Below are positions 1 to 7,447 of a DNA stretch of 13,701 nucleotides, in pieces. Source of the stretch: Balneolaceae bacterium (GTDB lineage Bacteria; Bacteroidota; Rhodothermia; Balneolales; Balneolaceae). A program made the position numbers and the translations under genes. Position 1 is the first letter of the stretch, and every line of letters starts with the position of its first letter. The notes beneath the pieces were generated by a model, which saw only the letters and a list, made by a program, of their open reading frames with translations, was not told where the DNA came from and ran no database searches. The stretch lies in contig SLGA01000116.1 in NCBI GenBank assembly GCA_007123985.1, positions 1 to 13,701 of the forward strand, in the 5' to 3' direction.

Positions 1-32
1 CAAATATACACACTATTTATGCTCAATCACAA
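1..32 (-). promoter_or_regulatory. Candidate Bacteroidota-type promoter at the left edge
   Basis: On the minus strand, positions 8 to 1 read TATATTTG, a perfect match to the Bacteroidota -7 consensus TAnnTTTG. A TTG trinucleotide at 32-30 lies 21 bases upstream, near the expected -33 position. It would drive a gene leftwards, outside the window, downstream of the small exported protein gene. The match is to a short AT-rich consensus, so chance is possible, and the target gene is not visible. Confidence 0.35.
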
Positions 33-67
33 CCCCACGCGCATTTTGGAGTATCAAGGGAATCGGT

Positions 68-448
68 TTACTCTTCAGCGGCTCTTTTAGCGGAAAAATC
101 CATATTTCCTTCAATGGTCTGCACAACTCCCTGCAGATCATCTCCGGAGAGCTTCAGGTTCGATTTCACATCGTATCCATCCACATTCACTTCAAATATA
201 ACGGTGTCTTCTTCAACTGCGATTGATGCAAGCTGAACAACTCTTCCGGTACTGAACTCAACTTTTCCGGTAAGTAAGCCGTCATCAGCAGGTTCAATAA
301 TTATCATGCCGCGACTATACTCCCAGGGAGCACCGTTTACGTTAAACTCCCATATACCTACAAGTGTAGTGTCTTCTGATGATGCAAATGTTAGATTAGA
401 AAATGCAAGCACGAGCAGACTGCTCAAAAATAGTGATCTGAGTTTCAT
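68..448 (-). CDS. Small exported protein, lipocalin-like fold suspected, function unknown
   Basis: I do not recognise a named family. The frame is open up to 532, but the ATG at 446-448 is the better start. From there the 126-residue product begins with a classical signal peptide: MKLRS, then the hydrophobic stretch LFLSSLLVLAFSNLTFA, with likely cleavage after Ala22. The longer version would put 28 unlikely residues in front of it. The mature part of about 104 residues opens with GIWEF and continues with alternating hydrophobic strands rich in Gly, Asp and Val. That pattern resembles small beta-barrel (lipocalin-like) exported proteins common in Bacteroidota; the fold is inferred from pattern only. 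There is no lipoprotein cysteine and no membrane segment in the mature part. It lies 110 bp downstream of scpB on the same strand, probably as a separate unit. Being a real gene is fairly sure; its role is unknown. Confidence 0.75.
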   Translation of the reverse strand: MKLRSLFLSSLLVLAFSNLTFASSEDTTLVGIWEFNVNGAPWEYSRGMIIIEPADDGLLTGKVEFSTGRVVQLASIAVEEDTVIFEVNVDGYDVKSNLKLSGDDLQGVVQTIEGNMDFSAKRAAEE

Positions 449-558
449 ATAATTGAATTTTAATTGGTTGGTAGAATGGTGGCGTTCTATCAGCTTAATG
501 AAAATTTCTATTTTAATCAGTAGTAACAGCAAAAAATTTCAGTGAAATTTCTCAGAAT

Positions 559-1263
559 CTATTCGGTCGGATTTTTTGGTTCCTTATCAGCATCGGATTG
601 ATTTTCTGAAAAATCATCGAACAGTTCCTGCGCCTGCTGATCTTCAAGATCCATCTGCCTCTCCATGAGTAAACGGCGATGTTCTGCCATATCATCATCT
701 TTCAGAATTTCATCAATTTCGCGTGGTTTTGGAAGCTCATCCACACTGTTTATACCAAAATGTTTGAGGAAATAGGCTGTGGTTTTATACAAGAGTGGTT
801 TACCGGGCGAATCAGCCCTGCCGGAAACTTTCACCAACATTTTTTCGAGCAGCTGCCGCAGAATGTACCCTGAATCAACTCCGCGAATACTGTCTACCTC
901 GGGTTTGGTGATGGGCTGGCGATAAGCAACAATGGCAAGGGTTTCTATTGCCGACTGGGATAGTTTTCTATACGCATTTTCATGCTGAAAGATACTGAGC
1001 CAGGGGTGAAATCTTGGCTGAGTTACGTACGTGTATCCGCCGCCTGTTTCTTCAATTCTGAAGGATAGATCATTCTCCTCAAATCGCTCATTTAGCTGAT
1101 CAACGATTAGCCTGATGGTTTTTTTGTCAAGCTCAAGCTCTTCCTCACTTTCTTTTAAAATAGCGGAAAGTTTCTCCCAGGAGATTGGCTCCGGACTGGC
1201 AAAAATCAGAGCCTCCAATACGGAGGCAAGCCTGGTTCCATCAACAAAACGGTAATCTAACAT
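559..1263 (-). CDS. scpB: Segregation and condensation protein B (ScpB)
   Basis: ScpB is the kleisin-associated subunit of the bacterial SMC-ScpA-ScpB condensin. It acts as a dimer in the cytoplasm on the nucleoid to organise and segregate the chromosome. The 234-residue protein shows the two winged-helix domains of the family. The first is about residues 10-85 (VLEALIFASPEPISWEKL near the start). The second is about 100-172, with the family hallmark LSQSAIETLAIVAYRQPITK followed by PEVDSIRGVDS and, later, GRADSPGKPLLYKTT. The tail from about 180 is charged, acidic and low in complexity, as is usual for this protein. The ATG at 1261-1263 fits the usual N-terminal length. The common partner gene scpA is not next to it here: upstream is an aspartoacylase-family gene, ending 47 bp away. 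A TATATTTG promoter box lies in that gap, so scpB may be transcribed independently of the upstream operon. Confidence 0.95.
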   Translation of the reverse strand: MLDYRFVDGTRLASVLEALIFASPEPISWEKLSAILKESEEELELDKKTIRLIVDQLNERFEENDLSFRIEETGGGYTYVTQPRFHPWLSIFQHENAYRKLSQSAIETLAIVAYRQPITKPEVDSIRGVDSGYILRQLLEKMLVKVSGRADSPGKPLLYKTTAYFLKHFGINSVDELPKPREIDEILKDDDMAEHRRLLMERQMDLEDQQAQELFDDFSENQSDADKEPKNPTE

Positions 1264-1298
1264 AGATTTTCAGATTGCAACAAATAGTGGTTTGGGTG

Positions 1299-1327
1299 CA
1301 AATATAGGGCTTATCGCCGGTAACAAA
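1299..1327 (-). promoter_or_regulatory. Candidate Bacteroidota-type promoter for scpB
   Basis: On the minus strand, positions 1306-1299 read TATATTTG, a perfect TAnnTTTG -7 box. A TTTG at 1327-1324 lies 17 bases upstream, inside the 3' end of the preceding gene. Transcription would start only about 30 nt before the scpB ATG at 1263. This would let scpB be expressed apart from the amide-ligase operon. The spacing is at the short end of the usual range. Confidence 0.4.
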
Positions 1328-2468
1328 TAAGGGTAAATTCATTTTTTTCCGTTACCCGGTAGCCCAGCAAATGGAAAATATCTTTAACAAGAAATCTCGC
1401 AACATTCAGGTCCACTTCAAAACTACGGTTGCCGGTTTGTTTTACTCCCGGTAAAAATCTGAGAATTTTGTGCACAGAACTTCGCCTTAGATATCCTGAT
1501 ACTTCAAGCCAGAATGGAGAAACTTCTTTTATGATCAGAAACCCATCGCGCCCCTTTTTTTGGTAGAGCGGCATAAAAATGCGTCCGCTTTTTGGTGCAC
1601 GAATCAAGTTACCATGCTCGTATGCAAGTGGTCTATTCTTCTCTATTGGAAGGAAGTTTTCAAACCCCTCAATCATTTGAAAGTCCATTGCATTATCCAC
1701 CATTTTGTGATGAATGACTTCGTAGTACGTATTTGGCACATTTTCATAGACTTCAATAATGTCGCTCTGTTTACGGAGCTCACTATCGGTGAGTTCAATG
1801 TTTCCGGCATGGTGCAGAAGCAGATGCAAAAACGCCTCGCTCCTTTCAATGGAAAGTTCATCCTGATGGGCGCCGGCCTCGAAACCAAGTGCCCTGAATC
1901 CAAGATTATTGATATAGCTAAGCAGCGTACCCTGAATATTCTCCTCAATTCCAAGAATTTGAGGTACTGGGAATTTTCTGGCGATTTCTCGATTCTCAAG
2001 TGTATCATTCAGAAGTATAAATGCACAGCTTCGTGATGATGTAGTATGAAGATCAGCAAAAACAAAATTTTCAAGATTATCGGCATGCCGGTTTAGTATT
2101 GCCTCGATTACACGTTTAATTTCCAGGCTTTCCTTGTATTCAGCCGGTTTTGCGGCACCATTTCTTTGAGAGTAGTCTCTGCTTGTATTAAACAGTTCCC
2201 ACAAACGGTTCAGATCTGTATCGATGTAGCGCACTCCCTGTTCAAGCGCTTTTAAATTTCCTGCAATGGCATAAACACTTCCGTAGAATTCACCTTCAAA
2301 TTTTCTGAATTTTTCGGCAATTCGTTTTACTGCTATTACTCCGGCGGGCTCATTTCCGTGCATCCCCACCATAAGAACTAAAACCGGACCAGGTTTCCCT
2401 GCAGTGTAAGACCAATAAAGCCGTTCATTCTCTTCTAAAATTTCCTGGTCTGCTTCCTTAATCTGCAT
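1311..2468 (-). CDS. Succinylglutamate desuccinylase/aspartoacylase-family zinc hydrolase
   Basis: This belongs to the M14-like zinc hydrolases that cleave amide bonds of N-acylated amino acids (AstE and aspartoacylase are the named members). The 385-residue protein keeps the catalytic layout. GMHGNE at 35-40 supplies zinc ligands His37 and Glu40, DLNR at 85-88 is the family's substrate-binding motif, and ADLHTT at 138-143 supplies the third ligand, His141. Glu197 in GFEAG is the likely general base. Residues from about 240 form the C-terminal beta-rich extension of the family, including LIRAPKSGRIFMPLYQKK. There is no signal peptide, so it is cytoplasmic. Its ATG overlaps the end of the upstream GCS2-CBS gene by 11 bp, which points to translational coupling and a shared pathway. 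I infer that it hydrolyses the product of the upstream ligases, or a related acyl- or glutamyl-amide. The exact substrate cannot be read from sequence, so no symbol is given. Confidence 0.88.
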   Translation of the reverse strand: MQIKEADQEILEENERLYWSYTAGKPGPVLVLMVGMHGNEPAGVIAVKRIAEKFRKFEGEFYGSVYAIAGNLKALEQGVRYIDTDLNRLWELFNTSRDYSQRNGAAKPAEYKESLEIKRVIEAILNRHADNLENFVFADLHTTSSRSCAFILLNDTLENREIARKFPVPQILGIEENIQGTLLSYINNLGFRALGFEAGAHQDELSIERSEAFLHLLLHHAGNIELTDSELRKQSDIIEVYENVPNTYYEVIHHKMVDNAMDFQMIEGFENFLPIEKNRPLAYEHGNLIRAPKSGRIFMPLYQKKGRDGFLIIKEVSPFWLEVSGYLRRSSVHKILRFLPGVKQTGNRSFEVDLNVARFLVKDIFHLLGYRVTEKNEFTLICYRR

Positions 2469-4356
2469 CAGTTTTTTTCTTCATCTTATTCCAAACGTCC
2501 CTTGTATCCTTATCTGTGATGATCCCGATCAGTTCACCGTTTTCTACCACGGGCAAACTGCTCACCCCTTTATCAAGCATCAAGAGCATGGCAAATTTAA
2601 TATCCTCATTCGGGCCAATTGTTACAGGATCTTTTTCCATAACATCGCCCGCCGTTGCGAGATCTTTCTTTTGGGGGTCACTAAGATACTGAACCAATCG
2701 CTTTTTTGTTATAATTCCTTTCAGAGATCCGCGGTTATCCTCCACCGGAAGATGACGGATATTTCTCCATTCCATAATTTTTAAAACCAGGTAGGCAAGA
2801 TCGTTTTCATTTGCCGTAATGAGGTCTGTCGTCATCACATTGCTCACAATTTCATAGTGAAGTTCCAGTTTACCTGCTTCGGTAAGTGTGGCGGTTTCCC
2901 ACTCATGCACGGGTGAACCGCTAAGCCTTCTTTCGTTCATTATTACTGTTAGAGCGATTGCTGCCTCGTCTCTTGCCAGTTCCTTTTTCAGGTTTCGGTA
3001 GCTGTTCACAATCCACCTTGAGCCGGTTGCATGGCGTGCAGCCCGCTGTTCAATAACAGAGAGATATTTATCAATATCTTTTGTGCTGATATTCTTCGAT
3101 TCAAGCCCCTCTTGCGCCATTGGCAGCAGTATATCGAGGATTAGGTTACGTGCCGAGGTAAGTCGGCCGTCCCAAACCATTCCGCTCTGAATACCCCACA
3201 TGGCTGCTTTATGAAAATTCTCTTTTGCCTCTTCGAACGACAAATTTTCCCAATTATCACTGAATTTTTCAGGCATACTGCTCATCAATCCACACCAAAA
3301 TGCCAGGTTTGCAATTTCATCATCCACAGTAGGACCCGACGGCAAATATCTGTTTTCTATGCGCAAATGAGGAATACCATTTGTAACGCCATAGCATGGT
3401 CTATTCCATTTGTAAATGGTTCCGTTATGAAGCTGCAAGGCCTTTAATTTTGGAATACCTCCTTCTTTTAGAACTTCAAGTGAATCTCTTTCGATGTCTG
3501 TCATAAAGAGGAGTGTATGCCTTGCAATATCATTTTTGTAAACATCACCCACATTTTTAATCCATCTGTTTCCGAAGGTTACCCGTTGCGCGCGTTCCCT
3601 CAGATGATATCCTTTTCCTCTCGTATCGATGCTTTGCTGAAATAGTGGTATACGTGTTTCTGCCCAGAGCTGTTTTCCGATTAATAGCGGTGAATTCGCG
3701 GCTACCGACAGTACCGGACCGCTCAGCATTTGTGACCAATTGTACATATCAGAAAACTCATTCGGTTCTATCTGCAGATGGCACTGGAAACTCGTGTTAC
3801 ACGCTTCAAAAAGTATATTATGATGCTTCAGAATCAGTTCATCCACTCCTGTGATGTTTAGCTCAAAATCTTCTCCTCGCAGTTCAGCAATAATATTAGC
3901 GAGTGCTTCATAACGCTGTTTTGGAGTCATATACTCCATCTGCACTGCTCTGTAATCGATGGTAGGTAAGATTCCCGTCAGAATTATTTTCTCTTCGAAT
4001 GAACCGGCAGCCTGTTCTGCTTTATCAAGCAGGGAACGTAAACTCGCTTCCATCTCAGAAAGGCTGTTCTCCTGAAATGGCAGGGGATCCAGGTTTATTT
4101 CGAGGTTGTATCGAGCCAGTTCCGGTGTGAAGTGGGAATCAGAAATTTTTTCCAGAACCTGCAGCGAATTTAACGAAGGCCGATAATGCTTATCGACAAG
4201 GCAAAATTCCTGTTCAGCCCCGATACGGGTTATACCCGATTCGAAAAGACCATCCTCGAGCATTGTTTCAATCGCTTCTACATCATGAAGCAGGTGGCGA
4301 AGAAATGTCTTTCTCGATTCCGGATCTTTCGCAATTGAAAGCTCATGCTGGCCCAT
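2458..4356 (-). CDS. GCS2-type carboxylate-amine ligase fused to a CBS pair (copy 2)
   Basis: This 632-residue cytoplasmic protein joins a glutamate-cysteine-ligase-like (GCS2) domain, about residues 40-480, to two CBS motifs. The first CBS motif is about 503-560 (VMTTDL at 507-512), the second about 572-628 (VMEKDPVTI at 572-580). GCS2 enzymes couple ATP hydrolysis to joining a carboxylate, usually the glutamate gamma-carboxyl, to an amine. The catalytic core is intact by eye: GAEQE at 46-50 (metal/ATP-binding acidic residues), NLEINL at 84-89, NTSFQCHLQ at 187-195, NGTIYKWNRPCY at 311-322, HLRIENR at 330-336 and PSGPTVDDEIAN at 339-350. CBS pairs generally bind adenine nucleotides, so regulation by energy charge is inferred. 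An AAAGG lies 8 nt before the ATG. The gene is 24 bp downstream of its paralogue and overlaps the hydrolase gene by 11 bp. Whether it makes gamma-glutamylcysteine or another amide is unknown. Confidence 0.85.
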   Translation of the reverse strand: MGQHELSIAKDPESRKTFLRHLLHDVEAIETMLEDGLFESGITRIGAEQEFCLVDKHYRPSLNSLQVLEKISDSHFTPELARYNLEINLDPLPFQENSLSEMEASLRSLLDKAEQAAGSFEEKIILTGILPTIDYRAVQMEYMTPKQRYEALANIIAELRGEDFELNITGVDELILKHHNILFEACNTSFQCHLQIEPNEFSDMYNWSQMLSGPVLSVAANSPLLIGKQLWAETRIPLFQQSIDTRGKGYHLRERAQRVTFGNRWIKNVGDVYKNDIARHTLLFMTDIERDSLEVLKEGGIPKLKALQLHNGTIYKWNRPCYGVTNGIPHLRIENRYLPSGPTVDDEIANLAFWCGLMSSMPEKFSDNWENLSFEEAKENFHKAAMWGIQSGMVWDGRLTSARNLILDILLPMAQEGLESKNISTKDIDKYLSVIEQRAARHATGSRWIVNSYRNLKKELARDEAAIALTVIMNERRLSGSPVHEWETATLTEAGKLELHYEIVSNVMTTDLITANENDLAYLVLKIMEWRNIRHLPVEDNRGSLKGIITKKRLVQYLSDPQKKDLATAGDVMEKDPVTIGPNEDIKFAMLLMLDKGVSSLPVVENGELIGIITDKDTRDVWNKMKKKTDAD

Positions 4357-4380
4357 CTTGTGTACCTTTTTTTGGAAATA

Positions 4381-6321
4381 TCAGTTATCTGCGGATTCCC
4401 TTTTTCCGTTAGTTTTGTGCAAATGTTTAAGCAGCCTGGATGTGATCGTCATATAATTTTGCTCCGTAATAATTCCAACGAGGCGATTATTCTTTAAAAC
4501 CGGAAGACAACCGATTTTTTGCCCGTCCATAAGTTCTATTGCCTCAAGAATGGATGCTTCTGGATGGATCGTGATGGGGTTCTTAATCATAATATCCTCA
4601 ACTGCCTTGCTTGATGAACCCCTGTTGTGCAGAATATCATTAAACTCTCTGAAAATCATTCGCATGGTGATCAATCCTACCAGATGCTTGCTGTCGTCTT
4701 CTACGGGTACATATCGAATTCTTCGCCACTCAAAGAGATTGGCCACAAGTTCGATGATATCATCCTTCTGAACGGTAAAAAGATCGGTCGTCATAAACTC
4801 TTCCACTAACAGGGAAGATGGCTGCCACATCTCCATATCATCCGGTTTAGCCAGCCCCCATTTATGTACAGGTTCGCCTTTGCGCTGATTTTTTATCATG
4901 GCATTTGTAACAGCCGTTAACGCCTGCTCTTTACTTACATCTTTACTGAGTGAATTGTAGGACTTTACCATCCAGTAGCTGCCCGTTTGAGCTGCTTCGG
5001 TACGTTCTTCAATTACATCCAGGTAACTCGAAATATCACCCTCGTAAACATTCGCATTTCTAAGCCCCTGTCTCGCCAGCGGCAGCAGTTCTTTGGTGAT
5101 CAATTCAACCGCTGAATATCGTTTATCGCGCACCCATTTAAACTTGGTATCGAGCCCGAGTTTTGATGCCGCTATAAAGTTCATTTTTGCATCATCAAAA
5201 TCGAGTACACTCGAAATGTCGGGATACTCAGTATCCATGCCGTTCAAAAGCCCTAACCAGAATGATGCATTTGCAATTTCATCCGTTACGGTGGGGCCGG
5301 ATGGAAAAATACGGTTCTCAATGCGTAGGTGTGGCTTTCCGTTACTGATTCCATAGCACGGCCTGTTCCACCGGTAAACTGTTCCGTTATGTACCTGCAG
5401 AGCCATTAATTTTGGCACCCCGCCGGATTCAAGAATCTCCTCCACATCTTCGGTTACATTTGAACTGAGCATTACCCTGTAGCGGGCAATATCTTCCTTG
5501 TAGATTTCAAGAATGCTGTCTTTGAGCCACTCATTACCAAATGTAACACGCGGGCTGTTATCACGAAGATGATCCCCAACCTTGCGGGTATCAACAGACT
5601 GATGAAAAAGGGCGATACGTGTTTCGGCCCAAAGCCTCTTCCCAAACAGAAGAGGTGAATTTACCGCACCGGCTAATACCGGGCCTGTAATTGCCTGAGC
5701 AAGGTTGTATTTATTCACAAACTCATCAGGATTCACCTGCAGATGCACCTGAAAACCTGTGTTACAGGCTTCGAGAAGCGGTGTATCAAACCGCATCAGA
5801 AGTTCGTCCATACCCTGTATACGCAGATCATACTCATCACCACGTAATTTATTGATGGCATCGCACAATGCTCTGTACCGCGGTAACGGGGTTAAATTTT
5901 CAATATCAAGGTCTGATTTACGAATAGTTGGCAATACACCGGTTAGCACAATATCACCCTCAAATTGTTTGATTGCTTCTCGGGCTTTATCAAGCTGGTT
6001 GAGGATATTGGCTTCGAGCTGAGACAGGCATTTTCCTTTAAATTCCAGAGGAACCAGATTAGTCTCTAAATTGAAACGGGCAAGCTCGGTGGTAAACGCT
6101 TCATCGTTTAAAACTTCAAGCAACTCAATCGAAATGGGCAGTGGTTTTGCATATTTATCAACCAGGCAAAGTTCCTGTTCAGCCCCGATACGAATAGTGT
6201 CTGTTTCGAAGTAATCTTCCGCTAGCATTTTCTCCATTGCACGAATATCTTTCAACAGGTACTTAATAAATTCCTGAACCTGTTCTTTGCTTTCCGCGAG
6301 TTTTACAGTTTCTACACCCAT
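4381..6321 (-). CDS. GCS2-type carboxylate-amine ligase fused to a CBS pair (copy 1)
   Basis: This is the first gene of the operon, 646 residues long and a clear paralogue of the next gene. The two align without a gap from residue 1 to about 263. By hand count 53 of 83 residues are identical over 181-263. The order is an N-terminal helical lead (1-40), a GCS2 ligase domain (about 40-490) and two CBS motifs (about 507-565 and 575-632, with FMTTDL and IMIKNPITIHP). GCS2 motifs are intact: GAEQE at 46-50, NLETNL at 84-89, NTGFQVHLQ at 187-195, NGTVYRWNRPCY at 312-323, HLRIENR at 331-337 and PSGPTVTDEIAN at 340-351. The reaction is inferred from the family: ATP-dependent amide formation on a glutamate-like carboxylate, in the cytoplasm, probably tuned by nucleotides bound to the CBS pair. 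No strong Shine-Dalgarno precedes the ATG. A promoter candidate lies about 55-85 bp upstream. The substrate is unknown. Confidence 0.86.
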   Translation of the reverse strand: MGVETVKLAESKEQVQEFIKYLLKDIRAMEKMLAEDYFETDTIRIGAEQELCLVDKYAKPLPISIELLEVLNDEAFTTELARFNLETNLVPLEFKGKCLSQLEANILNQLDKAREAIKQFEGDIVLTGVLPTIRKSDLDIENLTPLPRYRALCDAINKLRGDEYDLRIQGMDELLMRFDTPLLEACNTGFQVHLQVNPDEFVNKYNLAQAITGPVLAGAVNSPLLFGKRLWAETRIALFHQSVDTRKVGDHLRDNSPRVTFGNEWLKDSILEIYKEDIARYRVMLSSNVTEDVEEILESGGVPKLMALQVHNGTVYRWNRPCYGISNGKPHLRIENRIFPSGPTVTDEIANASFWLGLLNGMDTEYPDISSVLDFDDAKMNFIAASKLGLDTKFKWVRDKRYSAVELITKELLPLARQGLRNANVYEGDISSYLDVIEERTEAAQTGSYWMVKSYNSLSKDVSKEQALTAVTNAMIKNQRKGEPVHKWGLAKPDDMEMWQPSSLLVEEFMTTDLFTVQKDDIIELVANLFEWRRIRYVPVEDDSKHLVGLITMRMIFREFNDILHNRGSSSKAVEDIMIKNPITIHPEASILEAIELMDGQKIGCLPVLKNNRLVGIITEQNYMTITSRLLKHLHKTNGKRESADN

Positions 6322-6371
6322 TTGTATCAGGCCTTAGTGTGAAAATTGTATTTCGATGCTGCCTATCAATG

Positions 6372-6406
6372 CAAGTATAATATTTAATTTACATTTTACT
6401 ATTCAA
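6372..6406 (-). promoter_or_regulatory. Candidate promoter of the GCS2-CBS operon
   Basis: In the divergent intergenic region the minus strand holds TTGAAT (6406-6401), an 18-base spacer, then TATTAT (6382-6377). The overlapping TATACTTG (6379-6372) differs at one of the six fixed positions of the Bacteroidota box TAnnTTTG. Either reading places the transcription start roughly 40-50 nt before the ATG at 6321. The surroundings are very AT-rich, so the assignment is tentative. Confidence 0.35.
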
Positions 6407-6501
6407 AATCAGCAACTTATTTGATAAATATGCCGATTTGGAAAATTTATGACCAGGATAACTTCACATTCTTCAATAAAATTGATTAACCATCAAAAGA
6501 A

Positions 6502-6532
6502 TTGATTTGAGTTAATTTCGTGCCTAAGTTGG
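6502..6532 (+). promoter_or_regulatory. Candidate promoter of the SirB1-type gene
   Basis: TTGATT at 6502-6507 and TAAGTT at 6525-6530 are separated by 17 bases. TAAGTTGG (6525-6532) also matches the Bacteroidota -7 box TAnnTTTG except at one position, with TTG 20 bases upstream. The start site would fall about 40 nt before the ATG at 6576. This is only a pattern match in AT-rich DNA. Confidence 0.3.
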
Positions 6533-6575
6533 AATCGTTCTTCTGTAAAGAGTGTTTACAAAAACAAAAAGTTTA

Positions 6576-7436
6576 ATGTCTGAAAACCTGAAACGTAACG
6601 AAATAGAGTCACTGATCTATCTCCTCGAAGATCCTGATCCGGAGGTGCAGTTTGGAGTGCGGAACCGATTTAAAGAACTTGGTGAAAATGCTGTTCCGCT
6701 GCTCGATCAGTTTCGAAGTGAATCGATCATCGAAACTGAAAAAGATTCTATTAACGAGATTATTTACTCTATAACATTCGGATCTATTCTGAACGAATTT
6801 GCCGAACTTGCAGAACAGGGAGTAGGTAACAGGCGCCAGCTTGAAGATGCACTATTATTACTAAGCAAGTTCGGTAACCCAACGCTGCGCACGGAAGAGT
6901 ATCGAAAAAAACTGGATAAACTTAGCTCGCAAATTGGCAGCGAAATTGCTTATACGCCATCCATGACCGAGAAAATGCAGATTATGCTGCAGTTTGTATT
7001 TCGCGAATTGCGTTTCCAGGGAGATTCAAAAGATTATCACAACTCGGACAATGCCTACCTTGACAGAGTAATTGATCGCAGAAAAGGGTTGCCTATTATG
7101 CTGAGTGCTGTCGTGATTTTTTTAGCCAGACGGCTTGGGCTTCCGTTTTACGGTGTAAATATGCCGATACATTTTATGCTGATGTATAAAATGCACGACC
7201 GTGAGATACTTATTGACCCATTCGATAGCGGCTCTATTGTTACCTACAATCAGTGTTGTTACTTTCTGAAAAAAAATGGGATCGAACCACGGCCCGAACA
7301 TCTGAAGAAAGCATCTGAAGCGGAGATGCTTAAACGCTGTATCCGAAATCTGATGCACGCTTATGCTAAAGACAAGAATGCAAGCCGTGTTGAAGACCTG
7401 CAACAACTTCTAAAAGTTGCCGAAACAAGCTTGTAA
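6576..7436 (+). CDS. SirB1-type transglutaminase-like protein with a HEAT-like N-terminus
   Basis: The frame is open from a GTG at 6552, but the ATG at 6576 gives MSENLKRNE and sits at a more likely leader distance. This gives 286 residues; numbering below is from that ATG. Residues about 8-48 (LLEDPDPEVQFGVRNRFKEL) look like a HEAT-type helical repeat. The central part carries the SirB1/Transglut_core2 signature: a YLDRVIDRRKGLPIMLS segment near 160-177, then ARRLGLPFYGVNMPIHF with His199, and ILIDPFDSG with Asp214. The region where classical transglutaminases carry the nucleophilic cysteine shows KGLPIMLSAVV with no Cys, so catalysis is doubtful. Family members are usually described as of unknown function. 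The C-terminal helices (about 240-286) resemble the TPR-like tail of the family. There is no signal peptide. The gene stands alone on the plus strand, divergent from the ligase operon and convergent with the next gene, with 11 bp between stop codons. Confidence 0.85.
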   Translation: MSENLKRNEIESLIYLLEDPDPEVQFGVRNRFKELGENAVPLLDQFRSESIIETEKDSINEIIYSITFGSILNEFAELAEQGVGNRRQLEDALLLLSKFGNPTLRTEEYRKKLDKLSSQIGSEIAYTPSMTEKMQIMLQFVFRELRFQGDSKDYHNSDNAYLDRVIDRRKGLPIMLSAVVIFLARRLGLPFYGVNMPIHFMLMYKMHDREILIDPFDSGSIVTYNQCCYFLKKNGIEPRPEHLKKASEAEMLKRCIRNLMHAYAKDKNASRVEDLQQLLKVAETSL

Positions 7437-7447
7437 GTAACCGCGAT

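Noticed and set aside
449..532. Upstream extension of the small exported protein gene
   Set aside because: The 28 extra residues would bury the signal peptide at 448. The internal ATG gives a normal secretory start.
1560..2036. Plus-strand open frame of 158 codons
   Set aside because: It is antisense to the aspartoacylase-family gene, whose catalytic motifs are intact on the minus strand. Its composition is not protein-like.
6480..6516. Direct repeat AATTGATT (6480 and 6500) and inverted ATTAAC/GTTAAT in the divergent intergenic region
   Set aside because: The two-turn spacing suggests an operator, but the arms are short and the region is very AT-rich, so chance cannot be excluded.
7425..7434. 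Perfect palindrome ACAAGCTTGT over the SirB1-type stop codon
   Set aside because: It has no loop and no following T-run, so it does not make a credible terminator. A ten-base palindrome in this length is expected by chance.
7437..7447. Bidirectional terminator between the convergent genes
   Set aside because: Only 11 bp separate the stop codons, and no GC-rich stem with a T-run is present in or beside the gap.
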